Source: Aradus depressus (Eukaryota; Arthropoda; Insecta; Hemiptera; Aradidae). Taken from it: 64,000 nucleotides of DNA. Position numbers and translations under genes: made by a program. Location of the stretch: contig OY759218.1 in assembly GCA_963662175.1 (NCBI GenBank), forward strand, positions 11,338,001 to 11,402,000, read 5' to 3'. The notes beneath the pieces were generated by a model that had not been told where the DNA came from, did not search any database, and was given only the letters and a program-made list of their open reading frames with translations. Shown here in pieces: positions 51,101 to 63,200 of the stretch (position 1 is its first letter; each line of letters opens with the position of its first letter).

Positions 51101-54100
51101 ATAGTTGTCAATAGTATAATAAAATTTCAAAAATTACACGTGATAATAATCAAGAAAACTAAATGATGGAGTTTATAGTAGAATACATAGTATATATAAG
51201 AAATAAGGGCTATATGACATAATATCCAAATACAACAAGAAAATAAAAATGCGTACATACTCTTCATAATAAAAATACACAATATATAATGTATAATAAT
51301 GCCACTAAGTTAATATAACATATTGTATATTTTGTGTTATAAAGATTATGTACGCATTTTAATTTTCTTCTTGTACTTCGATATTATAGTCCTTATTTCT
51401 TATATATACTATGTATTCTACTATAAACCCAATTCTTTAGTTTTTTTTTTTTTTTTTAATTTCTTACCATTATATTTTTTTAATTTTTCTATCGTATTTT
51501 TTCTTAGGTCACCTGAGCATTGTATAAATATAACCTTGATCACACCGTCCTTCGGATGGGACGTTAAGTGATGGTCCCGAGCCAGTACGATGTCGTTAGG
51601 GTAGGCAAAATGTATGACTCCCATAGTAGAGTCGGGCGCATGTCCACCAGAGCGACGAAAGAGCATTCTGGTAGTAGGCGACATGACCTCTTAGTTAAAG
51701 GGTAATTTATTCCGAACAATAGGATAAACAGGAAATTCAATTTAGTACATTTATTTAATTTTTTTTCCAGCCTCTTAAAAATGATGAAAAAAAGAAATAT
51801 ATAACAGGTATAGAATTCATTGAATCTCGGATGAAAACCTTCCAATGGTAAGTAGACCAGTTATTAATTTTACCTCCCCAGCTAAAAGAAGTATAGGCGA
51901 AGTTATGTAAACGGTCAAAATCCGATGCGAAGTTTTCAATGTAATTTCATGTTTTCGGAAGATTCCAAATATGAAAACAAAAAAATATGTGTGCCTGTGA
52001 ACACGTTAACTCCAGATAGAATGAATATATCGACACGAAATTTAAATGTGTGACCAAAATCCCATAAGGACAACACCTATCGATTTTCAACCAAATCAGC
52101 TAAATGGGAGGGAGGATTATTGGAGAGGCTTAACTTAAAAACTTAATAACTGACCGTTGTAATTAATGTATCGACACAAAATTTCATTTGTGAATTCAAA
52201 ATCCCCAAAAGACGAAACATTAATTTTCAGCAGAATTGGCAGATGGAAAGGGGATATTAAAGGCAGGCTCAATTCAAAAACCCCAATAACTGCCAATGTA
52301 ATGAATGTATCGGTATGAAATTTTGTGTTTAAACTCAAAACCCCAATGAGGACATAACCTGTCAATTTATCGGCTGAAGGGAAGGGGGGTCTGAACTCCC
52401 TGAGGAAGTATGTTCAATTCAAAAACCCCAATAACTGCCGATGTAATGAATTTATCGACAGCAAATTTAGTATGGGATTTAGGAGCCCCTATTTAAGTCA
52501 ACTATTGAATATTAGCGCAAACAGTCGACTGGTTTTGGTAGGGGAGCGAAAATTCAATTGATTAATTTGTTCTGGAGGTGGTGATTCACAGAAATTGTTT
52601 TCTATATTCGGCCAGCGATGCTAACCTCTACACCATCGGATATCCAGTCAGTGATAAAAGTACTATCCCTCGTTGGATACATCCCCGGTGGCGTTGTGGT
52701 TAACATTGCTGGCTTGATTATCATTCAATAAAATTGAATATGCGGCTTCTTAGGCCCACTTTTTTTCGGGCGATATTTTGGGTTGATTTCATGTCTTTTC
52801 TTCAGGTCACAATAATAAAATTGAATCAATCCATTTTTATTTTTTATCATATATTTTTTCTCTTTTACAGGGAATTGCTTGTCATGAGTGCTAGTGGAGA
52901 CCTATTCTGCTATAATATCTCAGCGGGTAATTCGAAAAATTTTGAACTTGCTCATCAGTGTTATTTATCTGGTGGAATTTCGTGCTCCACATACCACCAC
53001 ACGTACAAAATATTATTGGTTGGATCCGAACCTAATAATCTCTCAAACCCTTTTATGGTGGGTATTCATTTATTTATTAACTAGCTGTGTTACTCGTCGT
53101 TGTCAGAAAGATATCTGAATAAAACAAACTTATTTTTGAAATATTGTCTATTCCACTAAAGATATATATATATACCAACTTTGTTTAGTCAGCATATTTT
53201 ATTTAACCGGGAAGGAGGGTACTGTAGCATTATCCTGATTACACCAATTATTTGCGACATAATCGGGTTTACGAACAAAGAAATGAGGTTGCGAGAAGCT
53301 GCCACCAAAGACAGTAGTAGCACTGTCTGATACCGGGTGGACTCCACGCCGCTCTCACTGCCGATTTATATAGAAATTTTCTAAGTTGAAAGTAGTCATA
53401 CAGTTTAATTATTATCAGTCTGGTGACAGATCTCGGGCGGACTCCACATCGCTCTAGTCCAGCAATGGATCCCTGTCGGAATCCACGTTATTCTGCGTTC
53501 CGATTTTGAGATGAGATGCCAGCCATTTATTTCCACATTGAAGAGATACTCCGTTCAAAACATCACCCAATGAAGCAATGTTCAAAGCTCTTCAAGCACA
53601 GATCACAACATTAGGACAACAAATGACAGACCTGGGACACTCATTAGAAAATAAAATGACTAATCAGGGACAGTCATTAGAGAATAAAATCACAGAACAA
53701 GGGACACAAATTACGAATCAGGGACAGACATTAGGGAAACAAATGACAGACCAGGGTAAAGACTTAAAGGAAGAAATTCGGGGGGTGGACAAAAAGATCA
53801 TTGACCAGGGGACAAAGTTAGGCGAACAAATCACTGGGATATCGACTAACATAGAACTAATTACTCGGGACGTGGGAACTTTACAATCAGAGACAGGGGA
53901 GCTCAAGACTCGACAGGACAGACTGGAGGAAAAATATGACGAACATGTCACGGAAGTCCGACAAATGATGGACGTTGGTTACCGTGAAACGACTGACAGA
54001 CTAAGTGCTGAAACTACGAGACTGGACAAAGAGGTTGCAGATATAAATGCAAACCAACATTTATTTCATTCCAATTGTGAACGGAGATTCACAGAGATCT

Positions 54101-57100
54101 CACACAAAATCGACCGCGTTGCGGGACAGACAAAGGTATCAACACCAAGACAATACGACCCAGTAACGTTTACTATCCCTGACGAAAACAGAGACAGACC
54201 AACGAACTACACGTACACCAGAGATCCACAGCACAGTGCCACTTTCCAAAAGACATACTTAAAAAATTACAAAGAGTACAAGGTAAACTTTAGAAATAAC
54301 GAACAAGACAGACCGAATCATTTCATAGAAAATCTTAAGACTGCATATAATCACATTGGAGAGTACCAAGAGTTGACACAATTCATTCAGTCACACTTGA
54401 GAGGGGAGAGCTTATCATGGTTCGAAATCGAGAAGCCGAGAATTCTCACATTTCAAGATTTTGTGAAAGCATTTGAGGAAAGGTTCTGTGGAGAACATTA
54501 TGACATTATTGTTAGGCGGGAACTAGACAATGATAAGTACAGTAATCATTTTGACATGACTCCCGGAGATCATTTTTCTAGATTAGTGTCCCGTCTCCAT
54601 GATTGTACATATAAAATGCCGGAAAGTTACATTTGCGAACTTTTGAGTAAGCATTATGGAGAGAGCGTAGAACAATCAGTTCGCATCCAGGGAATCACAT
54701 CAATTAGTAAATTACATGAACAAATAGTTAGGATTGGAAGTGATATAATTAAAAAAGATTGCAAATCACGGCTAGGAGTGTATAGAGGGAACGATAGCAG
54801 GAAAGACCTAGGAAGGGAAGGGAGAGGAACTCGGCCGGATGCAATTCCACGTAACGTTACTACTAACAGACCAGGGCAAAACCAATACTAGGAACCCACC
54901 TCAGTATCCGGGATACCAGCATAGTAGACCACCTTACCAAGTTCCCCCACGCGATTATAACCGGTTTGATAGACCTCCCAACTATCGTGATACAAAACCT
55001 TATAGCGACAAGTAGATAGGAGGGCAGGCGAGGGAACTGGCATCCTTCTGGGGTTTAATTTGAACATACCCCCCCCTTAGTCGACGTTCTATTGGTTCTA
55101 CCAAGAACCGCCAGGCTGTAAATAAAATTTTGTAAATAGTATATTTAGGTTAGGCCCGTAATTTTAGGATATTTTATTTTTGATGATAATTCTGCTGTAT
55201 CATGGGATACACCAAACACACATTCATATCCATACCACATACCATGGCACATATTTTTTTTTGTATTTGTATAATCTGTGATTCCATAATTGGCGGCAAT
55301 CCACAATTCTAAGGAATATGATTGTAAATAATGGAATCTGTGATATAGACTTTTATCAGTACTCCTCATCGGTAGTGAAATGTTATGGACACCTTTATCG
55401 TTGGTAAAATGTACATAAGCAATTGGCTGTATGTATAGCTGTATGTGTACCCGCACATGTATTTATATTTGTATTTTGTATTATTTCAGTAAGTAGTTTC
55501 TAATATTTTGAATTTTACATGAAACGATGTAAACCCCATGTAATTGATGGCAATGTATGACCAAGAAGAACATTTATAACTGACAGTAGCAGTCAGAATT
55601 GAATTTGAATTGTAGAAGCTAGGAAATGCCACGCCACTGTCGTAGAGTCTGGGAATTAAATTAAAGGGACAGGGAAAACTTTGATATTGATATTTTTTTA
55701 AGATGCCATTTGAATTGATTGTTTGAGGGGATGAAAAAGCGGATTCTTGATGATTATGGATGCCGGGGTTAACATAAGTTTGTGATACTGAGATAACATT
55801 TGAGGTGGGCTAATTTTATTATTATTCTTTATGGGAAATCGTCGAATACCGGTAAGCCTGGTCAGCTACCGAAGACCTAAGGAGGCATATGGGAAATGGG
55901 AAAGTTAGGGCTTGGTCAACCCAAATCGAATCGAAGTAAAATGGATTTATGGGGATCCAGTTGAAGTTTTTGTTGAGGTTACGTACGATCTGATCCTGGG
56001 GCAATCAGACAAATGTTTTGCATAAAGTAGAGACATGAAATTAAGGTCAATGGAGAGGGCATTGTCCCGAGTATTTCCGAATACTAATGAATATTATTAA
56101 GTAGAATCATGCCTTGGTCACGCATGAAATCATGAGACATTGGGTATATGTCAATTGTGTAATTAAATTATGAGATTTGGGCAATCTCCGTATAAGTAAT
56201 AATATGGTTCTCGTCGGGCAATCATTTGTAAGTGCAGCCAATGTTAGTGTTATGTGAAGTGCAGCGATAAGTAAGAGCGAGCAATAGACAATATCACAAT
56301 AAAATATGTGACTACCAACTTTGTTTAGTCAGCATATTTTATTTAACCGGGAAGGAGGGTACTGTAGCATTATCCTGATTACACCAATTATTTGCGACAT
56401 AATCGGGTTTACGAACAAAGAAATGAGGTTGCGAGAAGCTGCCACCAAAGACAGTAGTAGCACTGTCTGATACCGGGTGGACTCCACGCCGCTCTCACTG
56501 CCGATTTATATAGAAATTTTCTAAGTTGAAAGTAGTCATACAGTTTAATTATTATCAGTCTGGTGACAGATCTCGGGCGGACTCCACATCGCTCTAGTCC
56601 AGCAATGGATCCCTGTCGGAATCCACGTTATTCTGCGTTCCGATTTTGAGATGAGATGCCAGCCATTTATTTCCACATTGAAGAGATACTCCGTTCAAAA
56701 CATCACCCACCTTTAGACGCACCAAGACATCATTTCATCGCAGCAAGACAGGAATGAGGAATTCAACTAAGAGGTTTTATTTTTCAAATATTCATGGATT
56801 GCCAGTAAAGCCATGTAAAGGACTAATAATGCCCTGCAGACAGGTTTTCGATTGTCACCTTTTGCCCATCAGGCTTCACTATTAGATTAATTATTTCTTT
56901 TCATTATTATCCTAGTATTCATTTAATGTTCAATTTTTGTGTCATAATAAATATGTGTTAATTTTAATTTTTTTGTTTCAATCACCCAGACGATATGCAT
57001 GCTACTCCAGGGTGGTCAAATATAATTAACAAAGAGTTAGTTATAAGTGATCCCCAACAACTATCTTGAAGCTATTCTGATACTGAGGAAGTGGAGGTTA

Positions 57101-57233
57101 TTCAGGCAACATTTCATTTAAAGTCGCGATATTTTTAATGTTTAATCTATTAGCTTTTGCTCGAAATTAATATATCAATTTTTTTTTTTAAATAATCCAC
57201 TAATAATCCACTTCACCGGTAGAAGAAACGTTT

Positions 57234-57298
<65 letters not shown>

Positions 57299-60200
57299 AA
57301 CAAGTCAAGAAGTTATGTAAACGGTCAAAATCCGATGCGAAGTTTTCAATGTAATTTCATGTTTTCCGACCTTTAGATTCCAAATATGAAAACAAAAAAA
57401 TATGTGTGCCTGTGAACACGTTAACTCCAGATAGAATGAATATATCGACACGAAATTTAAATGTGTGACCAAAATCCCATAAGGACAACACCTATCGATT
57501 TTCAACCAAATCAGCTAAATGGGAGGGGGGATTATTGGAGAGGCTCAACTATATATTTTTTACGCTGAAATCAATGGTGCAATCCGATTTTAAATTGGTC
57601 AAAAAATTATAAAGTTATGGTTCAAAATTTAAAAAAAAAACATTTATTTTGTTTCGGTATTAATTCCAATAAACCAAATTTGCTTCCTAATTTTAGTAAA
57701 AACGTTAAATTGCTTTTATTGTTTACATTCACTGTCATTGTTTACCCAAATGGTCTTATGAAAGGGAATTTTAATTCCTGGAAATAAACAACTTTTACAA
57801 CAGTACCTACTTCCTTTCATTCAGTATGAATCAGCCAGTCAAAATGAACCGAAGGATGCAGTTTTCCCATCAGAAACAAGTTGATATGTACAATTGTTTT
57901 ATTGAAAGTGGTGGTATTGCTCGCCGTGCAGTCCTGTTGTACTCCCAGAAATTTCCCTATCATCCCCAAGTGAACCACAAAACGTTTATTCGTGTTGCTC
58001 ACAATATGAGGAGATTCGGATCAGTTGTGGGTCCATCAAGAAACCGGCAAAGCAATTCCGACGAGGAGCTGGATATTTTATTGTATGTTATGGAAAATCC
58101 CAATTCTTCTCTCCGAAATACTGGAAGGGTTTTAGGTTTTTCAAAGAACAAAATTAGAGATATACTCCGGACTTATAATTTAAAGCCCTTTCGCTCTCAT
58201 CTTGTCCAGGGGCTTCGGGACACTGATTATGACAGGCGTCTAATGTTCCTTGCACAAATTTGGGAAGCTCAAGAAAGTATTCTCCCAGACATCCTATGGA
58301 CTGATGAATCAAAGTTCACCACAAATGGTGTACTGAATCGTTGGAATTTTCGAACGTGAGCACAGGAAAATCCCAGAGTATCGTATTCTTGTCGTCACCA
58401 GGTGGTTCACAGCATCAACGTTTGGTGTGGACTTCTCGGAAATAAGTTAATTGGTCCTTACTTCAACCGAAATAATTTAAATGGAGCTCAGTTTCTAAAT
58501 TTCTTGAGAGAGGAATTACCAACTTTACTAGAAGAGGTTCCTCTGCAGCAACGGCAAAGAATGCTCCTGCAGCTTGATGGATGTCCCGCACACAATACTC
58601 TGCAGGTGAGAGATTATTTAAATCGTCACTACCGGCATAGGTGGATAGGACCTAACGGTCCCATCTGTTGGCCTCCTTGGTCACCCGGTCTAACTCCGTT
58701 AGACTTTTTCTTGTGGGAACATTTGAAAAACAGCGTTTATGCCAATCATAACCCTGCAACATCAGTTGAAGAACTGCAGCAAAGAGTGGAAAATGCTTGT
58801 CGATCCGTCTCTCCTATCGCACTGAGCACCAGCGAAGAGTGGTTAAGACGAGCCAATCTTTGCATCTTCAAAGAGAGCAGGCAGTTTGAACATGAAATGT
58901 AGGTTCACCAACCTCTAGGGGTATGGGATTTTTTTATTATTAAAAATAGCTAACAAAATGTATTGTTTTTTTTTTGTCTTTTAATTTTGAACCGTAACTT
59001 TATAATTTTTTGATCAATTTAAAATCGGGTTGCACCATTGATTTCAGCGTAAAAAATCCTTTAAAATGATGTATCGGAAGGTATAGGGTCCTATTTGAAA
59101 TTTTAAAGTTGTATTGGTCCTGGGGTACCCCGTACAATTTTTTTTTCAAAAACAACTCGAAATATTAAACTAGACTGAAAAATATTAAATACATATTTTT
59201 TATAACGTTATCGGTTCAAGAGAAATTCAGCCGGGCCATCTAAAAAGGACACCCTGTATATCCATCAAAGAGTTAAAAATCAAAGTTAACTATCAGAGTT
59301 AAAAATGACATCCACATAATAAATATCTATTAAACAAGCCAAGTAACTTATTTACAATATATTTCCTACAGGACGAGCATTTCTTTATGTATTTATTTTT
59401 CTATTTTTCAAATTTAATTTCGTTACATAAACTTGGCTTGATTTGGGAAAAAAAATTATATTTGTAGATATATATTTATATTTGGATATATATATATATA
59501 ATTATTATTATTATTCTTTCAGAATACTAGTTTTTCAAAAGGTTTGACTGCCTGGAGATTAATAAATGAACCTCCATATTATCAAATGATTTTTCCTACA
59601 AATGAAGAAGTTAGTATTATGCAAACTCATGGGAAAGCATGGTGGCATTTTTTCCAAAGTTTTGAAAGAAAGGTACTTTTTAAATGAATTAATATTTATT
59701 TTTAAATAAAAAAATAATTGCAGGTAGCTTTCTTCTATAAAGGTTAGTGTAATGATTCAGAGAAAAAATATAATACGGCTTACTATACTATATGTATCTT
59801 TATATATATCTGAAAATGTACAGATTCTTTCTTATTGTATTCATGGGAAAAATCCCAAGAAACTGAAATAGTTCATCAAGTGCCTCCGGAGAGTAAAAAA
59901 CTGCTTGGGAATAACCTTTCATGTATGATTATCTCAACCTATATGATAAGAAGAATCTAATAACAATGTTTCGTTTGAATATCATATTATTTATATTAAA
60001 AATTGAATATCATTTATATTGTTTGAAAACTATCGATTATACTCATTTACTGCATTTAAGCGATCTGTGTCGGTATAGTCGAAAGCTAGGTAATAAAATA
60101 AATAGGAACAAAGAACATGTTCGACTTTTTACATATTTAAGTGTACTGGTTGTGGCTTTAAAACATTCAAAAGTGACATTTAAGTTTGCTAGGTTGTCAT

Positions 60201-63200
60201 AGTTGTACAATCCTCAGGTTACCTACCTAAAACCGTGAAACTCTGACCCCTAGGGAAGTGCCAGGGAGGGGAGTCCTACCTTACCATAACATTAAAAAAT
60301 ATTTGAGTTGTCAGTAATATATTAAAATAAGAAAATATAATAATAAAAATGAAAATCATAGAAATATAACTTTTAATAAGGAGTAAGGGGAAAAATCTAT
60401 ATTTGGTATACATATCAACGATATGGGTCACATATTATATTAACTTAGTGGCAATAACGGGTGAACACGAAGTGAGTTTGGTAGTTCAGACAATTTTCAT
60501 TTTTTATAGTTATATCAGTTTCCAGCGTCCTGGAACACCAGAACGAGTCAAAGAACATACATCTGGAATAAGGAAAAAAACGAGAAAATCTACATTTGGC
60601 CACAAGGGGAATAAAGTACTTCCATGGTTGTGAAAAAGGTCGACAGCTTGATTCTCTGGAACAGCTTAAAATTGATAAGAGTTAGAAAAAATGGGTTAGG
60701 TGTAGGGAAGTAGCGCCCCCATCTCCCGGACAGGCATATACATTACAAACTCTAGGGCTACCTTTTCTAGGAAGCCGCCCCGGACGGGGGGCAAGGAAAC
60801 GTCACAACGACCGTTTTTTGGATTTTAATTTCGGATATTGGAATAGTTGAAGCCCGGGCATGATTCATAATAACTAACATATTTATTATTCTTCAGATAT
60901 AAACTATTTAGTGTTATTTAATGGAATTGCTGTAGTTGTTTTCCTTACCTATGGATAAAACGTATCGTATTTGATATTAAATGAGTTATGAGCCTAGTTA
61001 CACACTATGGTAAGCCATATATTATTTCTTGTTTCGGAGCACTGGCCTATGGTAAAAGTTGGAATTTTATTTAAGAAAATTATTGTTTTAATAACAATGT
61101 TTTTATTTTTCAAGGACTGCATTTTGAAAATAAGTATTTCTCCTTCCAATTTGTACGTTGCGACTCTACATTTTTCTGGATCGATAAATATTTGGTTTTT
61201 TCCAAGTTTAAGGTATTTTACACTTTATGTTCAATATTTTTCTGTTTTATTTTGTCATCTACCTCCTCTTCGGAAAAAAAACAAACAAACTTGGGTTGTG
61301 AAAGAAATTCTTAATTCATGTATAATATATTATTATAACATCACTTCTCCCATTTATTTTTTGCCTTCTCAAAAAATAGCAATTACAAACGTTTCGGGAA
61401 GCACTCCCACATCGGTATCTATAATTCATCTGTTCTTTAAGTTAACTATTCCCTTCTGTCCATCAGGATCTTCCTTTTATAGAACATAAATATGTTCGAC
61501 AATATATTGAGTCGACTTCTATATGTAAACACCTAGTCAAAAAATAAATGGGAAGAGTGTTGCTTTAATAATATATTACGTATAAATAAATTATATTTTG
61601 TTACCTACTCATTCAAATGACAAACTTGCATTATCTATTTATTATATATTTAACTTGAAAAACGTTGAATATAAGTACAATACTTAATACTTCAAACTTT
61701 TTAGTATGCATATAGTAATCGTTGACATGTACTCAATAATTGAGACAATATAAAAGTGTATTACCTTTCCTTTCAAAAGTATTTACGAAATTGGAACTAT
61801 TTCACTATAGTAGATCTCCTATTTCCACTGTATTAAGTTCTCCTGACATTTAAAATATTCAAAATTTTGATATAACTTCAAAATTTCAGGTTTTACTATC
61901 ACTTTAATGACAAGGAAGAAACACGAAATTTTCATGAAGGTTTACCTAGTCAGTTTTTTTTGGTTGATGTCGAATGGAGAGCAGATGACGTGAGTTTATT
62001 TATTTTCGCTTATATAATGACTTTAATTTGAAACTCTCATTATTGAAATACATTTTTATAAAAGTGTATTACCGTTCCTTTCAAAAGTATTCACGAAATT
62101 TTATTTCAAATATTAATTTTTTTAAACATTTACAGAGACTAATAATTGGCTGGAAGTGTGGTTCCATTTCTATTCACGATTTAGAAACTGGCAAAATAAT
62201 TAGTTTCTTTAAGCCTAATGTTGAAAATGAAGTTTCTTGTTTGTATTCTACCCCGAAGATTTTAGGATTTGTGGTTCTCGATTGCGAGATAGTATGCATT
62301 ATTTTGAAAAATATTCTTCCTGAATTTCAGGTAAATAAAAATGTATTAATAATTTAAAATAAACCTACCGAAATCTCTCCAATAGGATCTTCTTCATTTT
62401 GAGGTTGGTGTGGGCAATGGCAGGTGAAAATGAGAAATGTCGCCAGTGTAACCATGTTACCTTCACTCTCGAGTCACTCATATCTATACATATTTAATTT
62501 TTTGTATTGTAGATAGTTCATTTATTACTACACTGTGCGGTTCACCGACGACTTATTTTTTTTTGTATATAATCAATTATATATTTCCTAGTTCCCGTAA
62601 GAATTTAATTTTTGTTTTCATTTTACATTTTTTTTGGAAGTAAATTATTTCTTTTTTATTTAGCTTGACATGCACAGTTTTTTTCTTGTAAATAGTAAAT
62701 ATGTTTCTTTCTTTTTTTGTATTATATATATGTATATTCTATATAATAATAATATATATATATATATATTATTATTATATAGACAGAATATATATATATA
62801 TATATACTTCTTGAATTTGTTTTGTTAATTTGTATCCTATAGTTTTTATTTTAAACAATTCACATATATTTACTTTTTATAATCATAGTTGATTAAGGCT
62901 TGAGTTAACGTAAAACAGGCTTTTCACTTAAGCCTACTAATACAGGTTAATCAATTAAGTTTTTTTTTTTTTTTTTTATACAAATTAAGGAATCCAATAG
63001 ATCCTTACTCGAAGAAAAAAGTTCAGAGGACTTATTGCTCTTAAGAACTTCTACAGATTTTTTCAATAATACGATGTTTGCAATGACTGATCTGGAAGCG
63101 TTTATGCCAAATATGAAAAAAAAAGCTAAGAAAGTAGCAAAAAGACTTTTTAGACTTATTGGTGTTAAAAAATCAACTCCGGAGGACTTATTCAATAGAT

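Larger units (their letters stand above)
50855..51770. other. NBAS intron 4
   Basis: Holds a fold-back of about 270 bp (51,160-51,432) and a plus-strand SINE body (51,540-51,705). 51,000-51,120 resembles 60,200-60,320 in intron 7. Confidence 0.55.

Noticed and set aside
55145..55456. 103-codon minus frame inside the gag-only element
   Set aside because: Antisense to the element, no domain recognised; not counted as a second element gene.
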